From assembly GCF_001685395.1 (NCBI RefSeq), contig NZ_CP014167.1, positions 1,803,501 to 1,867,500 on the forward strand: a stretch of DNA of 64,000 nt. Direction: 5' to 3'. Positions 34,652 to 44,891 of the stretch are shown piece by piece. The number at the start of each line of letters is the position of its first letter. Within the stretch, counting starts at the first letter, position 1. The DNA comes from Paenibacillus yonginensis (GTDB lineage Bacteria > Bacillota > Bacilli > Paenibacillales > Paenibacillaceae). The notes beneath the pieces were generated by a model, which was not told where the DNA came from, did no database searches, and saw only the letters and a program-made list of their open reading frames with translations. The translations under genes were made by a program, and so were the position numbers.

Positions 34652-36139
34652 TTAAGCCAACACTGTGGCGCCCATCAGGAATTTATCAACCTCTTTGGCA
34701 GCTTCGCGGCCTTCGTTGATCGCCCAAACCACAAGGCTTTGTCCGCGGCGCATGTCGCCGGCGGCAAACACCTTTTCATGGTTCGTTACGAACTTGCCGT
34801 ATTTCGCTTTAACGTTGGTTCTGCGGTCGGTTTCCAAGCCAAGCTGCTGGACCAGCGTCTGCTCCGGCCCGTCAAAACCGATCGCGATCAACGCGAGCTG
34901 AGCCGGGAATACCCGTTCTGTCCCCGGGATCGGCTGATAGATTTTGCGGCCTGTTTCATCTACGATCCGTTCGATTTGAATGGTATGCAGCTCTTTCAGA
35001 TTGCCGTTCCCGTCGCCGACAAATTTGGTGGTCATGATCGAGAATTCACGCGGATCGTTGCCGAATACCGCCTTGGCTTCCTGATGCGCATAATCCAAAG
35101 TATAAACGTTCGGGAATTGCGGCCAAGGATTCTGAATCGGGTCGCGTTCCAAAGGCGCTTTCGCATGGGTGCCGAATTGAGTTACGCTCTTGCAGCCATG
35201 ACGCAAAGCCGTAGCCACACAGTCTGAGCCGGTATCGCCCCCGCCGATCACGATCACATCTTTGCCTTCAGCGGACAAATATTGGCCGTCCTCAAGGTTG
35301 CTGTCCAGGTAGCTCTTGATCGTGCCGTTCAGGAACGGCATGGCGTATTCTACGCCTTTCAAGTCGCTGCCTTCGATATTGAATTCACGTGGTTTGGTAG
35401 CACCGCCGCATAGTACAACCGCGTCGTAATCGTCAACCAGCTGCTGTGCCGGGATGTCTTTGCCAATTTCCGTATTGGTGATAAACGTGATGCCTTCAGC
35501 TTCCAGCAGTTTCACACGCCGCTCTACTACCTTTTTATCCAGTTTCATGTTTGGGATGCCGTAAGTAAGGAGTCCGCCGACACGGTCCGCACGTTCATAT
35601 ACCGTTACCAGGTGACCGGCTTTATTGAGTTGGGCAGCCGCAGCCAGGCCGGCAGGTCCGGAGCCAACGACCGCTACGCGCCGGCCGGTCCGTTTCTCAG
35701 GAGGTTCAGGTACTACCCAGCCTTCCTCAAAACCTTTTTCGATAATCGCCTCTTCAATGGTCTTGATCGTCACAGGCTGTCCGATCAGGCCAACTGTGCA
35801 AGACCCCTCGCAGGGCGCCGGACAAATGCGGCCCGTAAACTCGGGGAAATTGTTGGTTTTGTGCAGCCGGTCGAGCGCTTCTCTCCAAAGTCCACGGTAG
35901 ATGAGATTATTCCATTCCGGAATCAGATTGTGTACCGGACATCCCGACGTGCCGCCGGTCATATCGATTCCCGTATGGCAGTAAGGTGTTCCGCAGTCCA
36001 TGCAGCGGGCACCCTGTGTGCGAAGTTCTTCTTCGGACATATGTTTGTGGAACTCTTCCCAATCCTTGATCCGCTCCGCAGGACTACGATCGCCCGGAAG
36101 CTGGCGTTTAAATTCCATAAAACCCGTAGGTGTAGACAT
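34652..36139 (-). CDS. gltD: Glutamate synthase small subunit
   Basis: The 495-residue FAD/NADPH protein passes electrons to the large GltB subunit for glutamate formation from glutamine and 2-oxoglutarate. The N-terminal iron-sulfur ligands are in [27 protein letters not shown] and CPAPCEGSC. Dinucleotide folds are [17 protein letters not shown] and [19 protein letters not shown]; the C-terminus has [21 protein letters not shown] chose the ATG at 36139 ([10 protein letters not shown]), which has GGGGGA at 6-7 bases; the open frame continues upstream to 36181. gltB is not adjacent in this window, unlike the usual gltAB order. Confidence 0.95.
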   Translation of the reverse strand: MSTPTGFMEFKRQLPGDRSPAERIKDWEEFHKHMSEEELRTQGARCMDCGTPYCHTGIDMTGGTSGCPVHNLIPEWNNLIYRGLWREALDRLHKTNNFPEFTGRICPAPCEGSCTVGLIGQPVTIKTIEEAIIEKGFEEGWVVPEPPEKRTGRRVAVVGSGPAGLAAAAQLNKAGHLVTVYERADRVGGLLTYGIPNMKLDKKVVERRVKLLEAEGITFITNTEIGKDIPAQQLVDDYDAVVLCGGATKPREFNIEGSDLKGVEYAMPFLNGTIKSYLDSNLEDGQYLSAEGKDVIVIGGGDTGSDCVATALRHGCKSVTQFGTHAKAPLERDPIQNPWPQFPNVYTLDYAHQEAKAVFGNDPREFSIMTTKFVGDGNGNLKELHTIQIERIVDETGRKIYQPIPGTERVFPAQLALIAIGFDGPEQTLVQQLGLETDRRTNVKAKYGKFVTNHEKVFAAGDMRRGQSLVVWAINEGREAAKEVDKFLMGATVLA

Positions 36140-36260
36140 AACCATTCCCCCAGTCTGTTCGTTATCCTTACTCTTGTTCATGTTTCAACTAGTTTATCAC
36201 CGCATATGTCAGCATTTTAATGGACTTATGAGTGGAAAATTTGCACTTTTCTACATCTCA

Positions 36261-36746
36261 TTACGAACGTTCGTAAGTGAGAAATTTGTATTTGTACGGA
36301 TTTTTTTCGTCGGTTAAACCCTGGCGTTCCTCAGTTAACTGAAAAAGACTCCAGTCGATCTCAGGCATCACCACGTCTCCTTCAATGCTCTCCTCGATCA
36401 TCGTAACCAGCAGTTTATCAGCAATAGGAAGGAAATATGCGAACAGCTCGGCACCGCCGATCACCATCAGCTCCCCTTTATCCGCCAAGCGGACTGCTTC
36501 ATCAAAGGTATGAATCACTTCAGCGCCTTCCGCTTTGAACGCTTTATCGCGGGTAAGCACCACATTTACACGATTCGGCAGGGGTCTGCCGTTCATTGAT
36601 TCCCAGGTTTTGCGGCCCATCAGCACCGTTTTGCCTGTCGTCTGCGCTTTAAAGTAAGCCATATCCGCGGGCAGCCGCCAAGGCAGCGCATTGTCTCGTC
36701 CAATAACGCCGCCCTCCGCCATCGCCCAAATTAACGTAATGCTCAT
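36261..36746 (-). CDS. dfrA: Dihydrofolate reductase
   Basis: The 161-residue enzyme reduces dihydrofolate to tetrahydrofolate with NADPH. Conserved residues are seen in LIWAMAEGGVIGRDNALPWRLPAD (Trp and catalytic Asp region), GKTVLMGRKTWESM and MVIGGAELFAYFLP. It starts 15 bases after thyA and recycles the dihydrofolate that ThyA makes, so the two form a functional operon. A perfect 16-base palindrome overlaps its stop codon. Confidence 0.95.
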   Translation of the reverse strand: MSITLIWAMAEGGVIGRDNALPWRLPADMAYFKAQTTGKTVLMGRKTWESMNGRPLPNRVNVVLTRDKAFKAEGAEVIHTFDEAVRLADKGELMVIGGAELFAYFLPIADKLLVTMIEESIEGDVVMPEIDWSLFQLTEERQGLTDEKNPYKYKFLTYERS

Positions 36747-36761
36747 CCGTATTCCTCCCTG

Positions 36762-37556
36762 CTAAATGGCTACCGGAGCTTTAATTCCCGGATGATGCTG
36801 ATAGTTCACAAACTCAAAATCCTCAAATTTGTAATCGAAAATAGATTCCGGTTTGCGTTTAATGACAAGCTGCGGCAGCGGATAAGGTTCTCGGGCAAGC
36901 TGCGTCTTCACCTGCTCCAGATGATTGGAATAGAGGTGTACATCTCCTCCGGACCAGATAAACTCCCCTACTTCCAGATCGCACTGCTGGGCAATCATAT
37001 GCGTCAAAAGCGCATAGCTGGCGATATTAAACGGAAGTCCCAGGAATGTATCCACGGAGCGCATCGTCAGCATACAGGACAACTTCCCGTCTGCCACATA
37101 GAACTGGAACACAAAATGACAAGGGGGGAGCTTCATGTTGTCAATCTCCGCTACATTCCACGCGCTGACCAGGTGTCGGCGGGAATTCGGATTGTTTTTG
37201 ATGCCGTCTACCAAAGCAGCGATCTGGTCAATCTTCCGGCCATCCGGTGCTTCCCAGGAACGCCACTGAGACCCGTATACGGGTCCGAGTTCACCGTTCT
37301 CATCTGCCCATTCATCCCAAATGGTTACTCCGTTCTCATGCAGATAAGATATGTTAGTCTCTCCTCTAAGGAACCAGAGAAGTTCATGAACGACGGATTT
37401 CAAATGAACACGTTTGGTTGTTACGAGCGGAAATCCTTCCGATAGATCGAAGCGGAGCTGGCGGCCAAATACGGACAGAGTACCTGTACCGGTCCGATCT
37501 CCTTTTTCAACACCATGATCGAGAATATCTTGCAGCAAATCCAAATATGCTTTCAT
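36762..37556 (-). CDS. thyA: Thymidylate synthase
   Basis: The 264-residue enzyme methylates dUMP to dTMP with methylene-tetrahydrofolate. The active-site Cys lies in [12 protein letters not shown]; other signatures are [36 protein letters not shown], the [15 protein letters not shown] segment and [13 protein letters not shown]. It is the short, 264-residue bacterial class. GAGGTG precedes the ATG. It forms an operon with dfrA. Confidence 0.96.
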   Translation of the reverse strand: MKAYLDLLQDILDHGVEKGDRTGTGTLSVFGRQLRFDLSEGFPLVTTKRVHLKSVVHELLWFLRGETNISYLHENGVTIWDEWADENGELGPVYGSQWRSWEAPDGRKIDQIAALVDGIKNNPNSRRHLVSAWNVAEIDNMKLPPCHFVFQFYVADGKLSCMLTMRSVDTFLGLPFNIASYALLTHMIAQQCDLEVGEFIWSGGDVHLYSNHLEQVKTQLAREPYPLPQLVIKRKPESIFDYKFEDFEFVNYQHHPGIKAPVAI

Positions 37557-37714
37557 TAAAGTCTTGCACCTCGTTTATATTCAGCCTCAAACCTGTCGTT
37601 TGCGGTATATTTAACGTCCATTATATCATCCCGCGTCAGGTTTGGGAGATTCAAATCCTTTATCAGGGTAAAAAATCACGTTATGCAGTACCCTCGTCCC
37701 ACCTGCCCATACAT

Positions 37715-37748
37715 CAAAAAAAGAGCGAGAACGTGAACGTTCTCGCTC
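37715..37748 (-). terminator. Terminator of the pdh operon
   Basis: A perfect 12-bp stem (37723-37734 with 37737-37748) has a GA loop and a run of seven T on the minus strand. It lies just after lpdA. Confidence 0.88.
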
Positions 37749-37768
37749 CTTGCAAGCAGGTATCAAAC

Positions 37769-39190
37769 TTATTTTTTAGGAGCCACTACGTGAATAGGGT
37801 GTCCTTCAACAAGCTCTGCTGTTTCCATCACAATTTCACCAAGTGTAGGGTGAGCATGGATAGTCAAGGAGATATCCTCAAGGGTAGCTCCCATTTCAAT
37901 AGCCAGACCCAACTCGGCGATCAGGTTGGAGGCTTCAACACCTACAATTTGTGCACCGATAACTACGTCATTTTCTTCTTTGGCTACAATCTTGACGAAG
38001 CCCTCGGATTGATTCAGGGACAAAGCGCGGCCATTGCCCGCATACGGGAACTTGCCGACTTTCACCTTGTAGCCTTTCTCTTTCGCTTCGGATTCTGTGT
38101 AACCTACGCTTGCACATTCTGGATCCGTGAAGCACACGGCCGGAATAGCTTTGTAGTCCACGGCGGATGGAAGTCCGGAGATTGCTTCTGCGGCCACTTT
38201 ACCTTCATAAGAAGCTTTGTGTGCCAAAGCAGGACCTGGAACAACGTCACCGATGGCAAAGATTTTAGGGTTCGAAGTCCGGCCTTGATGATCGACTTTA
38301 ATCAATCCGCGGTCAGTCACTTCTACGCCTGCCAGCTCCAGACCGAAATCGCCATCCGTGTTAGGACGACGGCCAACGGTTACGAGCAGGTAATCGGCCG
38401 AAATTTCTTTGGTTTCGCCGTTTACGGAATATTTAACCGTAACTTCTTTATCGTTCTGTTCAGCACTTTCCGCTTTCGCGTTAGTGATGATTTCGATGTT
38501 CGTTTTGGCCATGTTTTTCGCAACAAGGCGGGTCATATCTTTGTCGAAACCAGGCAGGATACTGTCCATGCCTTCGATGATGGTTACTTTGGTTCCGAAT
38601 TTGGAGTACATTTGACCCAATTCAGCACCGATATAACCGCCGCCGATCAGCACCAGGCTCTTAGGAACCTCAGGCAGGCTCAACGCTTCTGTCGAAGACA
38701 GGATGCGGCCGCCGAACGGGAATGGCTTCAGTTCGATCGGACGGGAACCTGTTGCGATAATGCAGTGTTTGAAACGGTAACGAGGAGCTTCGTTGTCATT
38801 GAACAAACGGGCTTCTGTTTCGTTGATAAACATGCATTCACCCTTGAAGACTTCAACCTTGTTGCCTTTCAGCAGGCCGGCAACGCCGCCGGTCAGCTTT
38901 TTGACAACACTGTTTTTGAATTCTTGAGTTTTGCCGAAATCCACTTTCACATTTTCAGCGGATACGCCGAATACGTCGCCGTGTTGTGCATTTTCAAATT
39001 GATGGGCTGCAGAGATCAAAGCTTTGGAAGGGATACAGCCTACGTTCAAGCAAACGCCGCCCACTTCCGCTTTTTCCACGATCAATACTTTTTGACCCAG
39101 CTGAGCGGCGCGGATAGCCGCTACATAACCGCCAGGACCTGCACCGATAACTAGTGTATCAATATCAAGAGACGCGTCTCCTACTACCAT
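37769..39190 (-). CDS. lpdA: Dihydrolipoyl dehydrogenase (E3)
   Basis: The 473-residue FAD protein reoxidises dihydrolipoamide using NAD+. FAD site [20 protein letters not shown], redox pair in [18 protein letters not shown] site [15 protein letters not shown] and C-terminal active His-Glu in [19 protein letters not shown] are all present. GGAGGTG precedes the ATG and the gene starts 3 bases after the E2 stop. It is the last gene of pdhA-pdhB-pdhC-lpdA, acting as E3 of the pyruvate dehydrogenase complex in the cytoplasm. Confidence 0.96.
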   Translation of the reverse strand: MVVGDASLDIDTLVIGAGPGGYVAAIRAAQLGQKVLIVEKAEVGGVCLNVGCIPSKALISAAHQFENAQHGDVFGVSAENVKVDFGKTQEFKNSVVKKLTGGVAGLLKGNKVEVFKGECMFINETEARLFNDNEAPRYRFKHCIIATGSRPIELKPFPFGGRILSSTEALSLPEVPKSLVLIGGGYIGAELGQMYSKFGTKVTIIEGMDSILPGFDKDMTRLVAKNMAKTNIEIITNAKAESAEQNDKEVTVKYSVNGETKEISADYLLVTVGRRPNTDGDFGLELAGVEVTDRGLIKVDHQGRTSNPKIFAIGDVVPGPALAHKASYEGKVAAEAISGLPSAVDYKAIPAVCFTDPECASVGYTESEAKEKGYKVKVGKFPYAGNGRALSLNQSEGFVKIVAKEENDVVIGAQIVGVEASNLIAELGLAIEMGATLEDISLTIHAHPTLGEIVMETAELVEGHPIHVVAPKK

Positions 39191-39193
39191 TCC

Positions 39194-40834
39194 TTACACC
39201 TCCATAACAAGCAGCTCTGGGTTAGCGAGCAGCTCTTTAATGTAGTTCATGAAGTTTTGAGCCGTTGCACCGTCAATCAGGCGGTGGTCAAAGCTCAAGG
39301 ACAAGGCCATAACCGGAGCGGCAACGATTTCGCCGTTCTTCACAACCGGTTTCTCGGAGATGCGGCCTGTACCCAGGATCGCAACTTCAGGATAGTTGAT
39401 GATCGGAGTAAAGAACATACCGCCTGCGGAACCGATGTTGGTGATGGAGATCGTGCTGCCTCTCATTTCAGCCGGTGTCAGTTTGCCGTCGCGGCCGCGG
39501 GAAGCCAGATCACGGATCGCGTCAGCGATCATCCAGATGCTCTTGCGGTCGGCATCTTTGATAACCGGAACAATTAAGCCGTTATCTGTATCGGTTGCGA
39601 TACCGATATTGTAGTATTTTTTATAAACGATTTCGTTGTTCTCTTCGTCGATGGAAGCGTTAAGCGCCGGGAACTTGCGGGACGCTGCAACCAAAGCTTT
39701 GACGATAAATGGAAGATAAGTCACTTTCGTGCCTTTCTTCTCGGCGATTGGCTTCATGCGAGTACGGAACGCTACCAGCTCGGTGACGTCCACTTCGTCC
39801 ATAATCGTAACATGTGGAGCTGTGTAAGCCGATTTAACCATCGCATTGGAGATCGCTTTACGGATACCTTTGAATGGTACACGTTCCTCTTCTCCATTTG
39901 CAGCAGCTGCTGGTGCGGATGCTGCCGCTGGCGCCGCCTTAGGCGCTGCTGCAGGAGCAGATGCTGCCGGCGCTGCGGATGCTGCAGGTGCAGGTGCCGC
40001 GGAGCCGCCTTTCTTGAAGGCTTCTACATCTTCACGGGTAATGCGGCCTGCTTTGCCAGTGCCTTTAACGAGAGTCAGGTCAACGCCCTGCTCGCGAGCG
40101 AATTTACGTACGCTAGGAGTAGCCAGAACTTCGGCGTTAGGAACGGCCGGAACCGCAGAACCGCCGGTGTTGGCTCCGCCTTTTGCTGCATCAGCTTCTT
40201 GAGCTGCTGCTTGGGCAGGAGCGGATTCTTGTCCAGCCTGCTCAGGAACTTCACCTTCAGCGTCAATAACCGCTACGACTTGGCCTACACGGAATACAGC
40301 ACCGTCTTTGCCATACACTTCAAGCACTGTGCCGTTTACCGGACAAGGCACTTCAACGACAGCTTTATCGTTCTGCACTTCCATGATGATATCTTCATCC
40401 GTAACTTTATCGCCCGGTTTAATGTGCATTTTGATGATTTCACCTTCATGCAGACCTTCACCGAGTTCTGGGAACAGGTATTCAAATTTCGAAGATCCTG
40501 CAGATGCAACCGGAGCTGGAGCCGCTGCAGCAGGGGCTGCTGGCGCAGGCTCGCTGTGTGCTTCAGGAGCGGCTTCCTGTTCCGGAAGCTCGCCTTCCGC
40601 TTCGATTACGGCGACGACCTGACCTACGCGGAACACCGCGCCGTCAGCGCCAAAAACCTCTTGCACTACACCGTTCACAGGGCAAGGCACTTCGACTACA
40701 GCCTTGTCGTTTTGTACTTCCATAATAATATCTTCGTCGGTTACTTTATCCCCCGGCTTGATATGCATTTTGATGATTTCACCTTCATGCAGACCTTCAC
40801 CAAGTTCAGGGAAGCGGTATTCAAATTTTGCCAC
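39194..40834 (-). CDS. pdhC: Dihydrolipoamide acetyltransferase (E2) with two lipoyl domains
   Basis: The 546-residue core enzyme carries two lipoyl domains (about 1-80 and 115-195), each with the lipoyl Lys in [11 protein letters not shown] peripheral subunit-binding domain follows ([16 protein letters not shown], about 235-270), then an Ala/Pro-rich hinge and the catalytic domain with [15 protein letters not shown] (His active site). The GTG start at 40834 follows GGAGGT at 7 bases. The two lipoyl domains are nearly identical in protein sequence. It overlaps no neighbour and is 31 bases after pdhB. Confidence 0.95.
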   Translation of the reverse strand: MAKFEYRFPELGEGLHEGEIIKMHIKPGDKVTDEDIIMEVQNDKAVVEVPCPVNGVVQEVFGADGAVFRVGQVVAVIEAEGELPEQEAAPEAHSEPAPAAPAAAAPAPVASAGSSKFEYLFPELGEGLHEGEIIKMHIKPGDKVTDEDIIMEVQNDKAVVEVPCPVNGTVLEVYGKDGAVFRVGQVVAVIDAEGEVPEQAGQESAPAQAAAQEADAAKGGANTGGSAVPAVPNAEVLATPSVRKFAREQGVDLTLVKGTGKAGRITREDVEAFKKGGSAAPAPAASAAPAASAPAAAPKAAPAAASAPAAAANGEEERVPFKGIRKAISNAMVKSAYTAPHVTIMDEVDVTELVAFRTRMKPIAEKKGTKVTYLPFIVKALVAASRKFPALNASIDEENNEIVYKKYYNIGIATDTDNGLIVPVIKDADRKSIWMIADAIRDLASRGRDGKLTPAEMRGSTISITNIGSAGGMFFTPIINYPEVAILGTGRISEKPVVKNGEIVAAPVMALSLSFDHRLIDGATAQNFMNYIKELLANPELLVMEV

Positions 40835-40865
40835 CAGGAAGACCTCCTCTGGATTGATTTATAAG

Positions 40866-41843
40866 TTAAAATTCACGAACTTGTTGTACGGCAGCGATAA
40901 TGCGCGCTGGAGTCGGGAGCCAGGTATCTTCGATTTGAGCAAACGGATAAACGGTATCCGGCGGTGTCACACGAAGGACTGGAGCTTCCAGGTGAAGAAT
41001 GGCTTTCTCGTTGATTTGGGCAATCACTTCCGCCGCGATGCCTGCGGATTTCTGAGCTTCCTGAACCACGATCGCACGGTTCGTTTTCTTAATGGAAGCA
41101 ATAATCGTATCGATGTCGAGCGGCACCAAGGTTCGCAGGTCGATAACTTCCGCTTTCACGCCGGTTTTCTCCAGCTCGTCAGCTGCTTTAAGCGCAGTAT
41201 GAACCATCATGCCATAAGAGATAATGGTAACATCGGAACCTTCACGAACCACTTTAGCTTTGCCAAGCTCTACGGTGTAGTCGCCTTCAGGCACTTCATC
41301 ACGGAAAGCATGGTACAGGTTCAAGTGCTCCATGAAAAATACAGGGTCGTTATCGCGAATCGCGGAGATCATCAGACCTTTAGCATCATAAGGATTGGAA
41401 GGTACAACCAGCTTGATCCCCGGAGTCTGGGCAATCAGGCCTTCCAAAGCATCGGTATGAAGCTCAGCCGCTTTAACGCCGCCGCCGAATGGCGTACGGA
41501 ATACGATCGGCGCATTGTAGCGGCCGCCGGAACGGTAACGCATGCGGGCTGCCTGAACCAGGATTTGGTCCAAAGCTTCGAAGATAAAACCAACGAATTG
41601 GATTTCGGCAACCGGACGGAAGCCTTGAATACCCAAACCTACTGCCAAACCGCCGATTGCGGATTCAGCCAGCGGAGTATCAAATACACGCTCTTCACCA
41701 AATTGTTTCTGTAAACCTTCAGTCGCACGGAAAACGCCGCCCACATGGCCTACGTCTTCCCCGAAGATTACAACGTTCGGGTCGCGTTCCAGCTCAACGC
41801 GCAGCGCGTCGCGGATCGCTTCTTTCATGTTCATTTGTGCCAT
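40866..41843 (-). CDS. pdhB: Pyruvate dehydrogenase E1 component, beta subunit
   Basis: The 325-residue subunit reads [55 protein letters not shown] and [18 protein letters not shown], as in branched-type E1 beta proteins. It pairs with PdhA to bind thiamine diphosphate. GGAGG precedes the ATG. It lies 154 bases after pdhA; this gap has no clear terminator, so transcription probably continues. Confidence 0.94.
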   Translation of the reverse strand: MAQMNMKEAIRDALRVELERDPNVVIFGEDVGHVGGVFRATEGLQKQFGEERVFDTPLAESAIGGLAVGLGIQGFRPVAEIQFVGFIFEALDQILVQAARMRYRSGGRYNAPIVFRTPFGGGVKAAELHTDALEGLIAQTPGIKLVVPSNPYDAKGLMISAIRDNDPVFFMEHLNLYHAFRDEVPEGDYTVELGKAKVVREGSDVTIISYGMMVHTALKAADELEKTGVKAEVIDLRTLVPLDIDTIIASIKKTNRAIVVQEAQKSAGIAAEVIAQINEKAILHLEAPVLRVTPPDTVYPFAQIEDTWLPTPARIIAAVQQVREF

Positions 41844-41997
41844 TGCTATTACTCCTCCTTAACAATTTCCTCGTCACGTTCACAAAGCATATACAACACG
41901 TATATCAGAATCAATCCATTTGACCTTCACCGGCAGACCTTCTATGTAGGCAAGAAGACACGGCCGGCGTAAAGCTCGGCGGAACACAAGTCCGACT

Positions 41998-43074
41998 TTA
42001 TTTAAATTCCGCTTTTTGCTCTTCCAGATGTTTAGGTGTAGTTTCAAACATGCTGTCAATCAGGCCAGGAATCGTCATTTTTTCGGTTTGTTCAGCTTTC
42101 TTGATCTGCTCGTTGACTTTTGCTTTGGCTTCTTCTTTCACGCGAGCCGTATCTTCTTCTGTCCAAAGACCTTTCTTTTCCAGGTATTTGGCAAGACGGT
42201 TGATTGGATCCTTTTCGCCCCATTGTCCTTCTTCTTCTTTCGTCCGGTACTTGGAAGTATCGTCAGAAAGGGAATGCGGACGGTAACGGTAAGTCACGGC
42301 TTCGATCAGCGTAGCGCCTTCCCCGTTGCGTGCGCGTTCAGCGGCTTCTTGAACTGCTTTGATAACCGCAAATACGTCCATACCGTCAATTTTCACGCCA
42401 GTGATGCCGGCAGCAACAGCTTTATGAGCGATGGACAAGGCACCTGTTTGTTTAGCAAACGGAGTAGTAATCGCATAACCGTTGTTTTGCACAAAGAAAA
42501 TAACCGGCAGCTTGAATGCTCCAGCATAGTTCAGGCCTTCGTAGAAGTCGCCTTCGGAAGAACCGCCGTCACCGGTATAAGTGATGACAACTTGTTTTTG
42601 TTTCTTTAATTTGTAACCCATTGCGATCCCCATCGCATGCAAAATCTGCGCACCGATGATGATTTGCGGCATAAGTACGTTTACGCCTTCAGGAATTTGT
42701 CCGCCATGTTGATGGCCACGAGAATACAGGAAGGCTTGGTAGAGCGGAAGGCCGTGCCATACGATTTGCGGCATATCACGGTAACCAGGACATACAAAGT
42801 CTTCTTTCTGGAGCGCGAACTCACTGCCTACCATGGTTGCTTCCTGACCGGAAACCGGTGCGTAGAAACCAAGGCGGCCTTGGCGGCCCAGATTGATTGC
42901 ACGTTCGTCCCAAGTACGGGTAAATACCATACGGTACATAACTTCTTTCAACTGATCGTCAGTCAGGTCGGGTACTTTATCAGGATTAATAATTTCGCCG
43001 TCCGGAGAGAGTACGGACAAAGCTTCTACTTCTTCCGTATATACTTCATAAGGAACTTTGCTCATGTTTTTCAC
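41998..43074 (-). CDS. pdhA: Pyruvate dehydrogenase E1 component, alpha subunit
   Basis: The 358-residue subunit has the thiamine diphosphate motif GDGGSSEGDFYEGLNYAGAF...NN (GDG-N28-NN type, ending VQNNGYAI). The phospho-loop region TYRYRPHSLSDDTSKYR follows. The acid tail with Lys/Glu is typical. GAGGTG precedes the ATG at 43074. It is the first gene of the pdh operon; its promoter at 43118-43147 is overlapped by an inverted repeat. Confidence 0.94.
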   Translation of the reverse strand: MKNMSKVPYEVYTEEVEALSVLSPDGEIINPDKVPDLTDDQLKEVMYRMVFTRTWDERAINLGRQGRLGFYAPVSGQEATMVGSEFALQKEDFVCPGYRDMPQIVWHGLPLYQAFLYSRGHQHGGQIPEGVNVLMPQIIIGAQILHAMGIAMGYKLKKQKQVVITYTGDGGSSEGDFYEGLNYAGAFKLPVIFFVQNNGYAITTPFAKQTGALSIAHKAVAAGITGVKIDGMDVFAVIKAVQEAAERARNGEGATLIEAVTYRYRPHSLSDDTSKYRTKEEEGQWGEKDPINRLAKYLEKKGLWTEEDTARVKEEAKAKVNEQIKKAEQTEKMTIPGLIDSMFETTPKHLEEQKAEFK

Positions 43075-43117
43075 CTCGACAAAAAATTTGAATATCAGGT
43101 TCCGCTGTTATAGAATT

Positions 43118-43156
43118 ATTATACATCTGTTATATCCCTTTCGTCAAAGGATATAA
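43118..43156 (-). promoter_or_regulatory. pdhA promoter with overlapping inverted repeat
   Basis: On the minus strand TTGACG and TATAAT are 18 bases apart (43142-43147 and 43118-43123). The arms TTATATCC and GGATATAA (43149-43156 and 43130-43137) surround the -35 and part of the spacer. This is the expected layout of a repressor operator. Confidence 0.65.
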
Positions 43157-43315
43157 GGAAAAATGTATTAGAAAGCAAATCTTGTATGTATAACAGCGCA
43201 ATAAAAATGGTGTAACAGCAGTGAGGAGTATCACAGTAAGAAAGCGTGTTCACCACCATGGTTAATCTTACCTGATCAAGCCTCCAAATGCAAAGAAAAA
43301 GGGAGAGTGACAGCT

Positions 43316-44044
43316 ATGACAGACAACCGATATTTGAAGCGGACTGTCGTGAAACATGAAATTCACAGCCAATTTTTGAACGAGACGCGCAAGCTGCGCA
43401 TTTATCTGCCGCCCGGCTATAATGAGCTGCTGAGCTACCCGGTCGTATACTGCCAAGACGGCGAAGAATTTTTCAACTTTGGACGGATTGCCACCTACTC
43501 GAACCAGCTCATCCTGGACGAGGACATCGAACCTTTTATTATTGTAGGAGTCGAAGTGAACGTGAAGGTCAGAACCCAGGAGTATGCGCCTTTCGGAAGC
43601 CGTCACGAAGCTTATGTCGCTTGTTTTACTGAAGAAATTATACCCTACGTGGAACAGAATTATCCTGTGCGCCGTACGCCGGAGGAACGGATTCTGGCCG
43701 GGGATTCCCTGGGCGGATCGGTATCGCTTCATATCGCTTTGAGACGCAAGGACATGTTCTCCAAAATCATTACCCTGTCCGGAGCCTTTTACATCCCCAG
43801 CCAGGAAATCATCGCATCGGAAACCGATCTTTCATCCCTGAGCCTTTATATGGTAGTAGGGCTGCAGGAACGGGATTACCAGACAGACACCGGAATTTAC
43901 GATTTTGTGGATCTGAACCGCAGAACCAAAGAACTGCTTGAGAAACGCGGAGCCAAGGTCGTATATTTCGAGAAAGACGGCGCCCATATTTGGGGATTCT
44001 GGCAGAAGGAGCTGCCGGATGCGCTTCGGCATTTCCTTCGCTGA
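43316..44044 (+). CDS. Esterase family alpha/beta hydrolase
   Basis: The 242-residue protein matches the enterochelin-esterase/esterase D-like family. It has an early LRIYLPPGYNELLSYPVVYC, a nucleophile Ser131 in the elbow AGDSLGGSV and a late His in KDGAHIWGFWQKELP. A Cys/Asp-rich YCQDGEEFF is normal here. No signal peptide is seen. The ATG at 43316 has AGGGAG at about 10 bases; an in-frame GTG at 43307 is too close to it. Substrate unknown. It is divergent from pdhA. Confidence 0.85.
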   Translation: MTDNRYLKRTVVKHEIHSQFLNETRKLRIYLPPGYNELLSYPVVYCQDGEEFFNFGRIATYSNQLILDEDIEPFIIVGVEVNVKVRTQEYAPFGSRHEAYVACFTEEIIPYVEQNYPVRRTPEERILAGDSLGGSVSLHIALRRKDMFSKIITLSGAFYIPSQEIIASETDLSSLSLYMVVGLQERDYQTDTGIYDFVDLNRRTKELLEKRGAKVVYFEKDGAHIWGFWQKELPDALRHFLR

Positions 44045-44068
44045 TCCTGTCTATTATTGAAAGAAAAC

Positions 44069-44106
44069 ACACAAAAAGGCCCGTCTGAACGACGCGGCCT
44101 TTTTGT
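44069..44106. terminator. Bidirectional terminator
   Basis: AAAAAGGCCCGTC/GACGCGGCCTTTTT forms a strong stem with a 5-base loop. It lies between the convergent esterase and TRIC-family genes. Confidence 0.8.
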
Positions 44107-44130
44107 GTTCCTAACCTTTACTGGTGTTTG

Positions 44131-44751
44131 TTATCGTGCAAAAGGTTTATTTTTCAGCGATCTTCTAGGCAGTCTCCAGCGATAATGGACAGAAAGCATC
44201 CGGGAGACAACTACGAGAAGAAACAGAATGATCATCTCCGTTGTGGTCTGCGACCAGCCGAAAGCGATGGCGAGCCCGGCAATTAAAGCCCATACCGCAT
44301 AAATCTCATCCTGCAAAACCAATGGCTTGCGTCCCGCGAGCAGATCTCGGATAATCCCGCCCCCGACCCCTGTCAGTAGGGCTGCTACCGCAACGGCGCT
44401 GGCCGGATGATTCATCTTGACGGCATACAAGGCGCCCTGAATGGCAAAAGCACCAAGTCCGATAGCGTCAAACCAGGCCTCGCCTTTCTTCCAATGGCGA
44501 ATCCAGGATACCGGAACCAGAAAAGCTGCGGCAATGGATATGCAGGCGATCAGCATTAACGGCCCTTGTGTCCAGATCGTGGTCACCGGGACTCCGATCA
44601 GAATGTTTCTAATAATCCCTCCGCCAAAAGCGGTTGCCAACCCCAAAACCACTACGCCAAGCACATCGTATTCCTCTTCCATGGCAACAAGGGCCCCGGA
44701 AACGGCAAACGCAATGGTGCCTATAATGCTGAACAGATCAAATAACTCCAT
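44131..44751 (-). CDS. TRIC cation-channel/UPF0126 family membrane protein
   Basis: The 206-residue protein has about seven hydrophobic helices in two repeats. The first contains GLATAFGGGIIRNILIG and the second LLTGVGGGIIRDLLAG, the GGG-IRD/N signature of the bacterial TRIC (formerly UPF0126) family. These form small cation channels, and some members have been linked to glycine transport. It is transcribed alone, convergent with the esterase gene and divergent from thiN. Confidence 0.88.
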   Translation of the reverse strand: MELFDLFSIIGTIAFAVSGALVAMEEEYDVLGVVVLGLATAFGGGIIRNILIGVPVTTIWTQGPLMLIACISIAAAFLVPVSWIRHWKKGEAWFDAIGLGAFAIQGALYAVKMNHPASAVAVAALLTGVGGGIIRDLLAGRKPLVLQDEIYAVWALIAGLAIAFGWSQTTTEMIILFLLVVVSRMLSVHYRWRLPRRSLKNKPFAR

Positions 44752-44817
44752 TTCCCCTGCTTCTTCCCTCTTCGTAATCTCACATATGACGTAAACATTG
44801 TAGCTTTTCCTGGCAAA

Positions 44818-44846
44818 TTGTACAACAAAAAATTCTGTTTTATACT
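44818..44846 (+). promoter_or_regulatory. Putative thiN promoter
   Basis: TTGTAC and TATACT are 17 bases apart, 45 bases before the thiN start. The -10 matches five of six bases. No riboswitch-like structure is visible in the short leader. Confidence 0.5.
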
Positions 44847-44891
44847 ATAGTCATTACATAGCTCCCCAAAATGCAGCAAGGAGAGATACAC

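Noticed and set aside
36261..36276. Perfect palindrome TTACGAACGTTCGTAA at the dfrA stop codon, similar to a LexA box
   Set aside because: The CGAAC/GTTCG halves have no 4-base spacer as LexA sites do. It lies at a gene end, so I treat it as a chance or mRNA-end hairpin.
37418..39154. Long plus-strand open frame opposite lpdA and thyA
   Set aside because: It is the antisense of two clearly conserved genes, has a composition rich in Phe, His and Arg as expected for a shadow frame, and has no ribosome site.
39812..40864. 350-codon plus-strand frame opposite pdhC, very rich in Cys and Arg
   Set aside because: Shadow of the Ala/Pro-rich E2 hinge and lipoyl domains read on the other strand.
43075..43315. 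Riboswitch before the pdhA or esterase genes
   Set aside because: The leader after the pdhA promoter is only about 35 bases, and the only structure is the repeat over the promoter itself.
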